Assembly: GCA_039028975.1 (NCBI GenBank)
Contig: JBCCHB010000010.1
Location: 62,001-126,000 of the forward strand
Source: JAHBNG01 sp039028975
GTDB lineage: Bacteria > Chloroflexota > Anaerolineae > Caldilineales > Caldilineaceae
Direction of reading: 5' to 3'
DNA length: 64,000 bases
The position numbers and the translations under genes were made by a program. This document shows positions 9,049-18,472 of this stretch, piece after piece (within the stretch, counting starts at the first letter, position 1; each line of letters opens with the position of its first letter). A model generated the notes under the pieces. The model did not search any database. It saw only the letters and a list, made by a program, of their open reading frames with translations, and was not told the DNA's origin.

Positions 9049-10130
9049 AGCCTGCCTCTACCCATTAGGCGGCCTACGCGAATAGAGACGCTCGGTTCTG
9101 CATCTTCATTCTGCACCAAGCGTCCAAGCACCCAGGAATCGCGTGCTTTACTGAGAACCCCATGGACTGATTCTTCGGCAATGATTAGTACCATGCCCAC
9201 GCCCATATTCCAGACCCGAAACGCCTCTTCTTGCGCCATCTTTGACATCTGCCAGAGATGGTGAAATAGGGGAGGGATATCGTCATGCTCAATGAGTAAT
9301 TTGGCGGAAAGGTGATTAGGCAAAACCCTAGGAATGTTGTCGTAGAGTCCACCACCGGTGATGTGGGCCATGCCTTTGAGCTGAACACCTGCTTGGGAGA
9401 ATGCGGCTAGGGTTGGTCCATAAGCGCGATGGGGGGCGAGCAATGCTTCTGCCCAAGAAGGTCCACTTGGGGTAATCAAGGCATCCAGATCATGGCCTGC
9501 CACTAATTTGCGAGTCAGTGAATAACCATTTGTGTGAGGGCCTGAACTGGGCAAGGCCACAACCACATCCCCTACCGCCATGCTCTCTTTACGAGGTAAG
9601 ATCCGCTCCTGATCAACCAAACCGACAACAGTCCCTACCAGATCCAGAGCACCTTCCACATAGACACCAGGCATTTCGGCCAATTCACCTCCCAAGAGTG
9701 CACAGCCGATCAGCCGGCAGGCTTCAGCGATACCCGAGACAATTTCAGCAGCGTTTTCAGGTTCAAGCTTACTGCTCGCCATATAGTCAAGAAAGAAGAG
9801 TGGGGTTGCATTCTGCACCAGAATATCGTTGGCACAATGGTTAACGATATCGTGTCCCAGAGAGCGGTATTGCCCCAACCGAGCGGCCAATTCCACCTTG
9901 GTTCCTACACCATCGGTAGACGCCACCAATACGGGCCGGGGAGGCAAATCCGTCAATGCAAAGAGGCCGCCAAAGCTACCCACATCAGCCAAGACGTTAG
10001 GAGTGTATGTGCTGCGGACAGCATCCTTCATCAAATCAACGGCACGAGCTGCAGCATCGATATCCACACCAGCTGCCCGGTATTCAGAATTCCTAGAGGC
10101 ATTTGTAGAAATGTCTGTAAGTACATTCAT
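9045..10130 (-). CDS. purM: Phosphoribosylformylglycinamidine cyclo-ligase (AIR synthetase)
   Basis: 361 residues. PurM closes the imidazole ring, converting FGAM to AIR with ATP (step 5). Motifs include YRAAGVDIDAA near the start, the DGVGTKVELA block, GHDIVNHCANDIL, GGELAEMPGVY and HITGGGLYDNIPRVLP, all standard for the AIR-synthase family fold shared with PurL. It starts 3 bp after the purD stop and overlaps purN by 4 bp, so purD-purM-purN are tightly coupled. Confidence 0.97.
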   Translation of the reverse strand: MNVLTDISTNASRNSEYRAAGVDIDAAARAVDLMKDAVRSTYTPNVLADVGSFGGLFALTDLPPRPVLVASTDGVGTKVELAARLGQYRSLGHDIVNHCANDILVQNATPLFFLDYMASSKLEPENAAEIVSGIAEACRLIGCALLGGELAEMPGVYVEGALDLVGTVVGLVDQERILPRKESMAVGDVVVALPSSGPHTNGYSLTRKLVAGHDLDALITPSGPSWAEALLAPHRAYGPTLAAFSQAGVQLKGMAHITGGGLYDNIPRVLPNHLSAKLLIEHDDIPPLFHHLWQMSKMAQEEAFRVWNMGVGMVLIIAEESVHGVLSKARDSWVLGRLVQNEDAEPSVSIRVGRLMGRGRL

Positions 10131-10133
10131 CGT

Positions 10134-11432
10134 TTATCCATCTTTGCCTATATCTGTTCGGTAAACCGATTCATTAAAATCAATCTTGGCTACCCCCATG
10201 TAGGCCATGTGGCGTGCGCCGCCCAATCTCTTACCCAAGGCCGTAATAGCCAGCACTCGACCACCATCGGTTAAGAGGCGGGCATGTCGATTTCGGGTGG
10301 CCTCTTGAAATTTTGTCCCAGCATGAAAAACCATACATCCTGTTGCTTCAGCCTGTTCAATACCATTGATTTCAACGCCGACAGGATACTCTCCAGGATA
10401 GCCAGGCGAAGCCATGACCACAGTCACCGCAGCCTGGCGGGACCAGCGGGGCGGGGAAAGCTGAGTTAGTTGACCCAACTGTCCTTCTACGCATGCGTCA
10501 AAGAGTTCCATAATGTCGCTCTCCAACAGAGGCAACACAACCTGGGTTTCCGGATCGCCAAAACGGCAGTTAAACTCGAGTACTTTTAGGCCTTGGTCGG
10601 TTAACATCAGGCCCACATAGAGTACACCTCGATAGGGTGCTCCTTCAGCCTTCATTCCTGTCAATGTAGGGCGAATTACAAGGTCTTCCACTTGAGCCAG
10701 CAGCTCGGGTGTGGTTAGAGGAGAAGGAGTATAGGCACCCATACCACCCGTATTGGGTCCGTAATCACCATTCAATAGGCGCTTATGATCTTGGGCAGGT
10801 GGCATAATCACGAAGTCAGTGCCATCACAGAAGGCAAGTACAGAAAGCTCTCGTCCTTTTAGTCGCTCTTCCAGAACGACTTGCCGCCCAGCCTCGCCAA
10901 ATTGCCCTTCGAGCAGAATCCGCTGCAAGAAGCGCGCCGCCTCCTCTCGGGTCTCAGGCAAAAGCACACCCTTGCCGGCAGCCAACCCGCTGGCTTTGAT
11001 GACTGGTGCCTCGACAAGATTGCGCAAGTAACGCATACATTCATCAAAATCGTCAAAAGTAGCAGATTCGGCGGTTGGGATCTGATGGCGGACCATAAAC
11101 TCTTTGGCAAATGCTTTGGATCCTTCTAGTTGGGCAGCCGCTTTTGTTGGTCCAAAGATTCGTAAGCCAACCTCGCTGAAAGTATCCACTATGCCAGCTA
11201 CAAGTGGCACTTCCGGACCAACTACGGTCAAGTCGATGGATTCCTTACGAGCGAAGTTACATAGCTCACTCAATTCCGATACTGAAATAGAAATATTTTT
11301 TGTCTTTTCCAGTCCGGCTGTGCCGCCATTACCTGGTGCCACAAAGAGTTGAGCTACGTTAGGGGATTTGGAAATCTTCCAAGCAAGCGTGTGTTCTCGA
11401 CCACCGCTGCCGATAAGCAAAACTTTTTTCAT
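10134..11432 (-). CDS. purD: Phosphoribosylamine-glycine ligase (GAR synthetase)
   Basis: 432 residues, typical length. PurD ligates glycine to phosphoribosylamine (step 2) and is an ATP-grasp enzyme. Visible motifs are KVLLIGSGGREHTLAWK at the N-terminus, VVGPEVPL, the ATP-grasp segments VIKASGLAAGKGV and QDHKRLLNGDYGPNTGGMGAY, and LEFNCRFGDPETQ. It lies between the AI-2E family permease gene (48 bp upstream) and purM (3 bp downstream). Confidence 0.97.
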   Translation of the reverse strand: MKKVLLIGSGGREHTLAWKISKSPNVAQLFVAPGNGGTAGLEKTKNISISVSELSELCNFARKESIDLTVVGPEVPLVAGIVDTFSEVGLRIFGPTKAAAQLEGSKAFAKEFMVRHQIPTAESATFDDFDECMRYLRNLVEAPVIKASGLAAGKGVLLPETREEAARFLQRILLEGQFGEAGRQVVLEERLKGRELSVLAFCDGTDFVIMPPAQDHKRLLNGDYGPNTGGMGAYTPSPLTTPELLAQVEDLVIRPTLTGMKAEGAPYRGVLYVGLMLTDQGLKVLEFNCRFGDPETQVVLPLLESDIMELFDACVEGQLGQLTQLSPPRWSRQAAVTVVMASPGYPGEYPVGVEINGIEQAEATGCMVFHAGTKFQEATRNRHARLLTDGGRVLAITALGKRLGGARHMAYMGVAKIDFNESVYRTDIGKDG

Positions 11433-11480
11433 AGTAAAGTCACAGAATATAGATGCACTATTGATTCTCTGAAAGCTTTT

Positions 11481-12653
11481 TTATTTAACTGTCGACGAGA
11501 TCTCATCTTTCGTAACTATTTCCGATTCTTCTAACAGTACTAAATTCCCCATCTGATTCGTTGACAACTGCACTTTAGTATCACGCAATCCAAGTAGATT
11601 ATACGAATAGTTTTCCCGGATAAGCACCATGAGTACGGCCAGAAAAGGGACCGCAAGCAACAAACCCAAGGCCCCAAAAACCAGAGTCATCAGAAGTTGA
11701 AAGATCATCAATCCACCCGGCGGGATCTCAAGCTCTGCTTTGACTATGGATGGCGAAATGATGTTGCTCTCAACCAGTTGTATGAGCAGATAAACTGGCA
11801 CCGTATAGAGGACTTGTGCAGGTGTGTCGCTAGCTAGTGAGAAGATAACAATCGGAATAAGCGGCAAAAAGAGTCCTACATTGGGGACGAAAGTTGCTAA
11901 GCCAGCAAAGACAGCCACCACAACTGCGTTGGGCATTCCTAGCAGTAAGCCCAAAATCAACCAAACCAGAATGACTGTAATGATGATTGAGAGCGAAAGG
12001 GCTGAAATCCAGGTACGGATGGTCTGGTAAAGTTCGTTCCAGATGTGGATAGCCTGTTGATGGAATTGTTTTGGTAATAAGAATAGGCTTGCCTTGATAT
12101 AGGTCGTTGGGTCAATTAGGAAGAAAACGGCAATAAAGAGAACGAGAACTAAATTAATAACAATGGCAAAGAGTGTACCCACGCCTCCGAGGAGGCGTGG
12201 GGCAATGGCCAGACTAGCATCGACAAACTGATTCAGAATGGTTCGAACACGCTCCGGTGACACGTCCGTTGTAGTGTCAAAGGTAGGCAGAGCCGGGAGC
12301 ACATCCTGTAAAAATTCATTATTTGCTCGAATATCTTCATACGCATCAAAAATGGCTCGAATGGCAGTTGTAACGTTGCTCAGCAGATCGGCCAGACCAG
12401 TGATCAGCTGAGGTACAATAAACAATAGAAGAAGCAGTAGCCCCGCGAATACAGTCACAATCGATACCGCAATTGACCAGCCCCGCCGCATGCCATATCG
12501 CTGCAACCAACTGGAGGGTATACTAATACCAACTGCAATCATAGCCGCTGCAAAACCCAGAAGCAGCGTTGAACGCGCTGCCCAAATGCCAGCACAAATC
12601 AGAAGAACAAAAAGTATAGCTAGGAAACGCCTGAAAAATTCGTTGAAGGTCAT
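11481..12653 (-). CDS. AI-2E family transporter (PerM/YdiK-like permease)
   Basis: 390 residues with about seven to eight hydrophobic helices and a soluble insertion between helices 3 and 4 (DVLPALPTFDTTTDVSPERV). The later segments AVFAGLATFVPNVGLFLPLIP and VESNIISPSIVKAELEIPP are conserved in the AI-2E/PerM exporter family. Known members export autoinducer-2 or act as Na+/H+ antiporters, and the substrate here is unknown. It sits inside the purine cluster between purF and purD on the same strand. That suggests co-transcription rather than a biochemical link to purines. No clear Shine-Dalgarno sequence precedes the ATG. Confidence 0.88.
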   Translation of the reverse strand: MTFNEFFRRFLAILFVLLICAGIWAARSTLLLGFAAAMIAVGISIPSSWLQRYGMRRGWSIAVSIVTVFAGLLLLLLFIVPQLITGLADLLSNVTTAIRAIFDAYEDIRANNEFLQDVLPALPTFDTTTDVSPERVRTILNQFVDASLAIAPRLLGGVGTLFAIVINLVLVLFIAVFFLIDPTTYIKASLFLLPKQFHQQAIHIWNELYQTIRTWISALSLSIIITVILVWLILGLLLGMPNAVVVAVFAGLATFVPNVGLFLPLIPIVIFSLASDTPAQVLYTVPVYLLIQLVESNIISPSIVKAELEIPPGGLMIFQLLMTLVFGALGLLLAVPFLAVLMVLIRENYSYNLLGLRDTKVQLSTNQMGNLVLLEESEIVTKDEISSTVK

Positions 12654-12776
12654 TTATTCTATATTCGTCTGTGTAATCTTCTAATCCCTGTTATCTTCAC
12701 GACAGACCACAAGAGGAGTGACAATAAGAGAGCCGACTTTGGGCTGAACGACCCAACAACTGCGGACCATTTAATA

Positions 12777-14207
12777 TTAATTCCCCCAAATCTCGCTAAG
12801 TACCTCTACCTCTTTTTCCTGCAAGGCAATTGTGGTCACGGGTGTATCAAAGGGATAACGCCCCGTGAAACAGGCATTGCAATAGCCGGACTTGGCTTGA
12901 AGTGCTTGCATCATCCCGTCGATGGAGAGATAAGCCAGGGAATCAGCACCGATATGCTCGGTAATCTCCTCAGTTGATTGCTGGGCGGCAATGAGTTCGT
13001 CTTGGCTTGCCATATCCACACCCATAAAACAAGGAAACTTAATCGGCGGGCAGGCTACCCGCACGTGGACCTCAGCAGCGCCTGCCTTGCGCAGCAGCGA
13101 TACCAGAGGCCCTGACGTGTTGCCCCGTACAATTGAATCATCGACCATCACGACTCGTTTACCGGCAAGGTTATCAGGTAGCGGATTGAATTTCATGGCC
13201 ACACCCACTTTTCGCAAGGCATCAGTTGGCTCAATAAAGGTGCGCCCAATGTACCGACTTTTGATCAACCCCTCACTATACGAAATCTCGCTCTGTTGGG
13301 CATAGCCAATAGCATGGGGAATGCCTGAATCGGGTACAGGAACCACAATATCAGCTTCGGCAGGTGCTTCTCGAGCAAGTTGTCTTCCTAGAGCTTGGCG
13401 GGTCTGATGGACCAGTCGCTCGTTGAGGAAGCTATCGGGGCGGGCAAAGTAGATCTGCTCAAAGGTGCAGAAGGAGAGTTGCTGGGGTGGCGCACCCTGG
13501 ACAATCTCGTAGCCATCAGCATCCAGTCTCACAATCTCACCCGGTGCGATCTCTCGTTCCATCTCGGCACCAATGGTGGCAAAGGCTGAGCTTTCAGAAG
13601 CCAGCACATAGCCGCCACTTTGCAGCTTGCCCAGTACCAAGGGTCGAAGTCCCCAGGGATCCCGTACACCATAGATGGCCTCCCGGGTCAGAATACTCAA
13701 CGTATAGGCTCCCTCAGCCTTGGCCATCAGTATACGAATACGGGTCACCCAATCGAAACTACCGGCACCAGCCAGCAAATGAATAATCAGTTCACTGTCC
13801 GATGAGCTGTGAAGCCCCACACCTCGCTCAAGCAGTTCCCGCCGCAGCATAGGGCTGTTGACCAAGTTGCCGTTATGAGCGATGGCTAGCGGCCCATCTA
13901 AAGTCTCCATAATGTAAGGTTGGGTGTTACGTAATTTAGGCGCGCCCGTGGTCGAGTATCGGGTATGGCCAATGGCCAGATGACCGTGGAGGTGGGAAAG
14001 ATTCTCTTCATTAAAGACGTGGGAGACCAACCCCATACCCTTGTGAACATGAGCCACCCGGCCGTCACACGTGACGATTCCAGCGGCCTCTTGCCCTCGA
14101 TGCTGCAATGCATAGAGCGAAAAGAAGGAGAAGCGAGCCACATCGTCACCAGGCGCATAGATACCGAAAACGCCACACTCTTCATGTAGCTTGTCATCAG
14201 AATACAC
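12777..14207 (-). CDS. purF: Amidophosphoribosyltransferase
   Basis: 476 residues. PurF makes phosphoribosylamine from PRPP and glutamine (step 1 and control point). The start codon is GTG at 14207, preceded by a G-rich site (AGGGGGA). The propeptide MYSDDKLHEE precedes Cys11 (ECGVFGI), the Ntn-hydrolase nucleophile exposed on maturation. The PRPP loop is VVMVDDSIVRGNTSG. Cysteines match the 4Fe-4S ligand pattern of the Bacillus-type enzyme: SFCTFEQIYFARPDS, FPCFMGVDM and GYCNACFTGRYP. It is therefore expected to be a processed, Fe-S containing, oxygen-sensitive form. Confidence 0.96.
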   Translation of the reverse strand: MYSDDKLHEECGVFGIYAPGDDVARFSFFSLYALQHRGQEAAGIVTCDGRVAHVHKGMGLVSHVFNEENLSHLHGHLAIGHTRYSTTGAPKLRNTQPYIMETLDGPLAIAHNGNLVNSPMLRRELLERGVGLHSSSDSELIIHLLAGAGSFDWVTRIRILMAKAEGAYTLSILTREAIYGVRDPWGLRPLVLGKLQSGGYVLASESSAFATIGAEMEREIAPGEIVRLDADGYEIVQGAPPQQLSFCTFEQIYFARPDSFLNERLVHQTRQALGRQLAREAPAEADIVVPVPDSGIPHAIGYAQQSEISYSEGLIKSRYIGRTFIEPTDALRKVGVAMKFNPLPDNLAGKRVVMVDDSIVRGNTSGPLVSLLRKAGAAEVHVRVACPPIKFPCFMGVDMASQDELIAAQQSTEEITEHIGADSLAYLSIDGMMQALQAKSGYCNACFTGRYPFDTPVTTIALQEKEVEVLSEIWGN

Positions 14208-14230
14208 AATAATCCCCCTACTCAGTCAGC

Positions 14231-14962
14231 CTACTCGGCCAGTTGCGCCAACAGGGCTTCATTTAACAATTCATATCCATCTTCATTGATATGCAACATA
14301 TCAAGCCGGTACTGGCTATCCGTCAGAAAATTGTCACCCGATAAGAGCGACTTAGCATCCAAAATGGTTACCGAATCACTCGCCAATGTGAAGATATATT
14401 CATTCAGCTCAAGGATCGCCTCATCCACATCATTTGTCCAAACCCATTGCCGCCTGAACGGAATCGGTCCTCGAGAAAAAACCGTTGTCAGAATCACTTC
14501 TGCCCCCAGCGCTTTTGATTCCTCTACAATCCACTGGATATTGGCTTTGCAATTGGCCACAATCTCATTTCGTTTCTCTGGAAAAAGTGAGATGGTCTTC
14601 AAGTCATTGACACCTAATTGGAGCACCATAATATCTGGCTCAACTGGCACGACATGCTCGGCAAAACGCCCACGGATTTGAGCGGTCGTTTGACTCCCAA
14701 TTCCTCGATTGACAAACTCAAATTCCGCAGCAATTGGAAATGGCCACGCCTCAGCCCGAGAGTCGCCAAAGAAAAGAACACGACGTTGTGATGGGTCAGT
14801 CTTGGCACTATGGCTCGAGCCATAACGGTGTAAGCCCAACGGCGTCAGCCGCACTTCATTTACCTCGCGGTATCTTTTCAGGGTATGATCCACGAGTACA
14901 ACATTCGCACCAATGGAGAGCAACAACAGAGTGATTAGGCCAATAAGCATTCGCGATAGCAT
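14231..14962 (-). CDS. SGNH/GDSL-type hydrolase with N-terminal membrane anchor
   Basis: 243 residues. The N-terminal hydrophobic helix (LIGLITLLLLSIGANVVLV) is a signal anchor or signal peptide. All four SGNH blocks are visible: GDSRAEAWP (Ser), NRGIGSQTT (Gly), LQLGVNDLKTI (Asn), and DMLHINEDGYELL (Asp and His). The enzyme is expected to be an esterase or acylhydrolase at the outer face of the membrane. Its gene lies between purK and purF within the purine operon, with no known link to purine synthesis, and is separated from purK by a perfect hairpin. Confidence 0.88.
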   Translation of the reverse strand: MLSRMLIGLITLLLLSIGANVVLVDHTLKRYREVNEVRLTPLGLHRYGSSHSAKTDPSQRRVLFFGDSRAEAWPFPIAAEFEFVNRGIGSQTTAQIRGRFAEHVVPVEPDIMVLQLGVNDLKTISLFPEKRNEIVANCKANIQWIVEESKALGAEVILTTVFSRGPIPFRRQWVWTNDVDEAILELNEYIFTLASDSVTILDAKSLLSGDNFLTDSQYRLDMLHINEDGYELLNEALLAQLAE

Positions 14963-14999
14963 ACAAACAACCTATACTTTGGCAGCGGCAACCCATCAT

Positions 15000-15026
15000 C
15001 ATCATGATTGATTGTCAATCATGATG
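15000..15026 (-). terminator. Perfect 12-bp stem hairpin at the purK stop
   Basis: Arms 15000-15011 and 15015-15026 are exact complements with a 3-nt loop. The purK stop codon (15019-15021) lies inside one arm. There is no T-run in the transcript direction, so intrinsic termination is unlikely to be efficient. It could instead be an RNA-processing or stability element separating purK from the SGNH hydrolase and purF. Confidence 0.4.
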
Positions 15027-16173
15027 AATATTCAAGCAATCCCCCCTGCAGCCTTTCACCAATTCGCAGGATTTCCCCCCTATTCTCCCCTAGCACGGTG
15101 AAATGACCCATCTTCCGGCCAGGGCGCGCTTCAGCTTTGCCATAGAGATGTAGGTGACAGTCTGGTTGAGTGAGCAGGTGGCTCCAATCTGGCTCACCAT
15201 TTCCCCATAAATCACCTAACAAATTGATCATGACAGCGGGTCGCAAAAGGTCAGTTGAGCCGAGTACTAGACCACAAACTGCCCTCAATTGCTGCTCAAA
15301 TTGACTACACGAAGTGGACTCGATCGTCAAATGACCAGAATTATGCGGTCGCGGTGCAATTTCGTTAATAAGTAGTGCCCCATCCCGTTGAACAAAAAAT
15401 TCAATGCAGAGTACCCCAACCACGTTGAGGTAGACAAGTACCTGTTGTGCAAAGTCGACAGCCTCTTTGGCACATCGATCATCAACACGGGCAGGGGCAA
15501 TCGAGACGTCGAGAATGTGGTTGCGATGGAGATTTTCAATAACGCCATAGTGGGCAAAGCCGCCATCAATTCCACGTGCTGCCACAACCGATACTTCCCG
15601 CTCATAGTCAATAAAGGCTTCGGCCACGGCTTCGGCCCCTTTCATGGCCAGCCATGCATCATCGACCTCATTCAGATGATTGACGCGCACCTGTCCTTTT
15701 CCATCATAGCCAAATGCGGCAGTTTTGAGTATAAACGGTAGCCCCAATTGCTGAACTGCATCAGAAAGGTCCTCATGATTCTTCACGGCAACAAAGGGGG
15801 TGACAGGAAACCCAGCGTCGACCAAACAGATTTTCTCGCGCAGACGGTTCTGAGCAATGTGTAACACGCGACCACTAGGCCGGACTGGAATTCCCGCAGC
15901 TTGCGCGACTTCAGCTATTTGTGAAGGGACATTTTCGAACTCAAACGTGACCACATCTACCTGTTGGACAAACTCAGTAACCCGTTCTAAATCGTCATAG
16001 TTACCTACAATTTCCAAATCGGCCACTTGTCCCGCGGGTGAATTGGGTGCCGTTGAGTAGGTTGCCACCTGATAGCCCATGGGGCGTGCAGCCAGGGCCA
16101 ACATACGTCCTAACTGTCCTGAACCAAAGACGCCGATTGTTGCGCCTGGTAAGATGAGTTTATCATGCATCAT
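15019..16173 (-). CDS. purK: N5-carboxyaminoimidazole ribonucleotide synthase
   Basis: 384 residues. PurK carboxylates AIR to N5-CAIR with ATP and bicarbonate. Visible motifs are TIGVFGSGQLGRMLALAA at the N-terminus, VDVVTFEFENVP, the ATP-grasp segment FILKTAAFGYDGKGQ, and NEIAPRPHNSGHLTIESTSCSQFEQQLRAVCGL. The start overlaps the end of purE by 11 bp, and PurE uses its product. The final residues and stop lie in the hairpin at 15000-15026. Confidence 0.96.
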   Translation of the reverse strand: MMHDKLILPGATIGVFGSGQLGRMLALAARPMGYQVATYSTAPNSPAGQVADLEIVGNYDDLERVTEFVQQVDVVTFEFENVPSQIAEVAQAAGIPVRPSGRVLHIAQNRLREKICLVDAGFPVTPFVAVKNHEDLSDAVQQLGLPFILKTAAFGYDGKGQVRVNHLNEVDDAWLAMKGAEAVAEAFIDYEREVSVVAARGIDGGFAHYGVIENLHRNHILDVSIAPARVDDRCAKEAVDFAQQVLVYLNVVGVLCIEFFVQRDGALLINEIAPRPHNSGHLTIESTSCSQFEQQLRAVCGLVLGSTDLLRPAVMINLLGDLWGNGEPDWSHLLTQPDCHLHLYGKAEARPGRKMGHFTVLGENRGEILRIGERLQGGLLEYSS

Positions 16174-16660
16174 CTAAGCTCAATTCTTCCGCCAAGACCT
16201 GACTGGCCCGCTCAGACCGAAATTCAGCCAGTGCTCTGCGCAGTTCAGGTCGCTGATTCCCCAAAATTGCTACAGCAAGCAAGGCTGCATTAATAGCTCC
16301 AGCTTTGCCGATGGCCATGGTGGCCACTGGCACACCCGCGGGCATCTGCACAATTGAAAGTAGCGAATCCATTCCGTTGAGGGCGCGGCTCTGAATGGGC
16401 ACACCGATGACAGGCAACAGGGTGTGGCCTGCCACCATGCCGGGCAGATGAGCTGCGCCTCCTGCTCCTGCAATGATGACTTCCATTTGACGTCCTTCAG
16501 CCTCATGGGCATACGCTACCATACGGTCAGGCGTACGGTGGGCTGAAACGACTTGGCATTCATGGGGAATTTGGAATTGATGGAGCGTTTCGGCAGTGTG
16601 GCGCATGGTCCCCCAATCCGACTTGCTGCCCATGATGACGCCGATGAGTGGTCTGGTCAT
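16163..16660 (-). CDS. purE: 5-(carboxyamino)imidazole ribonucleotide mutase
   Basis: 165 residues, class I PurE length. It converts N5-CAIR to CAIR. Key motifs are GVIMGSKSDWGTM at the N-terminus (phosphate loop), VVSAHRTPDRM with the catalytic His, and IIAGAGGAAHLPGMVAG. It overlaps purK by 11 bp, a frequent purE-purK arrangement. The 54-bp gap towards purC contains a 7-bp tandem repeat. Confidence 0.97.
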   Translation of the reverse strand: MTRPLIGVIMGSKSDWGTMRHTAETLHQFQIPHECQVVSAHRTPDRMVAYAHEAEGRQMEVIIAGAGGAAHLPGMVAGHTLLPVIGVPIQSRALNGMDSLLSIVQMPAGVPVATMAIGKAGAINAALLAVAILGNQRPELRRALAEFRSERASQVLAEELSLDDA

Positions 16661-16664
16661 TTAA

Positions 16665-16685
16665 GTTACTGGTTACTGGTTACTG
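16665..16685. repeat. Three tandem copies of GTTACTG
   Basis: The purE-purC gap holds a 7-bp unit repeated three times without change. It is of the same simple-repeat style as the repeats seen inside other genes of this window. Confidence 0.8.
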
Positions 16686-16714
16686 GCTGTGTCGCCCTGG
16701 GTATAATTGATTGT

Positions 16715-17656
16715 TTATCCAATTAGTTTTTTTAGATTTTCTGCAATGCGGGCAGATGCAGGTAGCGTGCCCCGGTTGAATGGTTTTCCAGTGAGCATCT
16801 CGTAGGATTGTATATAACGTTCAGATGCTTCGGTTGCTAGCGTAATAGGCATGGCTGGCGGCTCACCTTCGCCCTTATATCCGAGGGCTTCGTAGTGCAA
16901 ACGGATAAATTCTTTGTCAAGGTTATCTGGCTCTAATCCCTTGGTCATCTGTTCAACGTATGTTTCAGAGTTCCAGAAGCGGCTCGAATCTGGGGTGTGG
17001 ACTTCGTCGATTAACATCAATTGACCCTCTTCAGAGAGGCCAAACTCATACTTGGTATCGACCAGCATCAATCCACCACGTTGGGCAATGGATTGGCCCT
17101 TTTGGAATATTGCAATCGCCTTCTGACAGACTTCTAGCCACAGCCCTTCCTCAACCAAACCTTGCTCAATGACCTCATCGCTGGTGATGCGCTCGTCGTG
17201 ACCGCCGTCTCGAGCTTTGGTTGTGGGTGTAATGATGGCATGAGGCAATGGTTCATTCTTCTTCAAGCCGTCGGGAAAATCATGCCCATAAATGGTGCGC
17301 TCACCCAAGCTGTATCGATACCAAAGGGATGTATTCGTCACGCCCGAAATAAAGCCACGGACAACAACCTCAACGGGCAATGGCGTACATTTCTGGGCCA
17401 AGGTGACATTGGGATCCGGCACCGTGATTAGGTGGTTTGGTATAATGTCCGCCAACTGCTGAAACCAAAAGGCAGAAAGCTGATTAAGTACCTGACCTTT
17501 AAAAGGAACGCATCCCAAAACTCGATCAAAGGCAGAAAGCCTATCGGTAGTGATGATCACCAACTGCTCACCAAGGTCATAGATGTCTCGTACCTTACCT
17601 TGAATCTTGGTGCCTAGGAAGTCAATATCGACGCTGGATAGCACGGAATCGTTCAC
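16715..17656 (-). CDS. purC: Phosphoribosylaminoimidazole-succinocarboxamide synthase
   Basis: 313 residues, the longer type of SAICAR synthetase (the E. coli form is 237). It ligates aspartate to CAIR with ATP. Motifs seen are GKVRDIYDLGEQLVIITTDRLSAFD, PVEVVVRGFISG, the GLKKNEPLPHAIITPTTKA segment and LMLIDEVHTPDSSRFW. It lies between purQ (13-bp gap) and purE. Confidence 0.96.
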   Translation of the reverse strand: MNDSVLSSVDIDFLGTKIQGKVRDIYDLGEQLVIITTDRLSAFDRVLGCVPFKGQVLNQLSAFWFQQLADIIPNHLITVPDPNVTLAQKCTPLPVEVVVRGFISGVTNTSLWYRYSLGERTIYGHDFPDGLKKNEPLPHAIITPTTKARDGGHDERITSDEVIEQGLVEEGLWLEVCQKAIAIFQKGQSIAQRGGLMLVDTKYEFGLSEEGQLMLIDEVHTPDSSRFWNSETYVEQMTKGLEPDNLDKEFIRLHYEALGYKGEGEPPAMPITLATEASERYIQSYEMLTGKPFNRGTLPASARIAENLKKLIG

Positions 17657-17669
17657 TGTTGGATATCCC

Positions 17670-18443
17670 TCATATCATACTCCCCAAAATAGCCTGAAAC
17701 AACTGTATTCCCAGCTGCCCGCTCTTTCCCAAGGGGTTCTGTATGGGCAAAATATGATCTTCAGGATGTGGCATTAGACCAATCACATTCCCTTCAGCAT
17801 TACAGAGGCCTGCAATGTCATACACGGATCCGTTGGGGTTAAAGGGATATTGACCATTCGCCAACTGGCCCTCAGCACGGGCGTATCGAAAGGCGATCAG
17901 ACCCTCGGTTTTGAGCTTGGTCAGCGTATCCTCATCCACCACCTGCAAATTGCCTTCACCATGAGCAACAGGGCAGAATATAGGTTCCGTCATCGTGTGC
18001 AGCAGTTCAGCCTGACAAGAAGGGTCAACAGCCAAGTGCACCCAGCGACATTCAAATTGTGCTCGTTCATTAGCGGTTAATGTGACTCTGCGAGGTTGCT
18101 GGGCAGAGACTTTCCAGCCCGGTAACAAACCTGCTTTTACGAGCACCTGAAATCCATTACAGATACCCAAAACAGGTTTCTTCTGTTCTATAAAGTGATT
18201 TAATGCTTCGTCAAGATAGAGTTGCACGTCCAGTGCCAATCGCGAACCAGCCCCTAGTGCATCTCCATATGAGAAACCGCCAGGAATGAGGAGCATATCG
18301 AATTCCGTTGCCTGTCGTTCACCACATCGCAATTGAGTAATGTGAATAATTTCAGGCGCGCCTCCAGCAATTTCGCAGGCCCAGGCAGCTTCCTCATCCC
18401 GATTGGTGCCAGAGGCATGGAGAATCAAAATTGATGGTTTCAT
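17670..18443 (-). CDS. purQ: Phosphoribosylformylglycinamidine synthase, glutaminase subunit
   Basis: 257 residues. PurQ is the class I glutamine amidotransferase subunit that feeds ammonia to PurL in FGAM synthesis (step 4). The oxyanion strand LLIPGGFSYGDALGAG, the nucleophile elbow VLGICNGFQVLVKAGLLPG with the catalytic Cys, and the C-terminal GLMPHPEDHI with the catalytic His are all present. The start ATG lies 3 bp after the purL stop, in a duplicated 14-bp sequence. Confidence 0.96.
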   Translation of the reverse strand: MKPSILILHASGTNRDEEAAWACEIAGGAPEIIHITQLRCGERQATEFDMLLIPGGFSYGDALGAGSRLALDVQLYLDEALNHFIEQKKPVLGICNGFQVLVKAGLLPGWKVSAQQPRRVTLTANERAQFECRWVHLAVDPSCQAELLHTMTEPIFCPVAHGEGNLQVVDEDTLTKLKTEGLIAFRYARAEGQLANGQYPFNPNGSVYDIAGLCNAEGNVIGLMPHPEDHILPIQNPLGKSGQLGIQLFQAILGSMI

Positions 18444-18444
18444 T

Positions 18445-18472
18445 GGTTATTGGTCGCTGGTTATTGGTCGCT
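18445..18472. repeat. 14-bp perfect tandem duplication across the purL stop
   Basis: Two identical 14-bp units (18445-18458 and 18459-18472) encode the last residues of PurL (…RPITSDQ) and include its stop codon. The duplication has evidently extended or remodelled the PurL C-terminus next to the purQ start. Confidence 0.75.
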
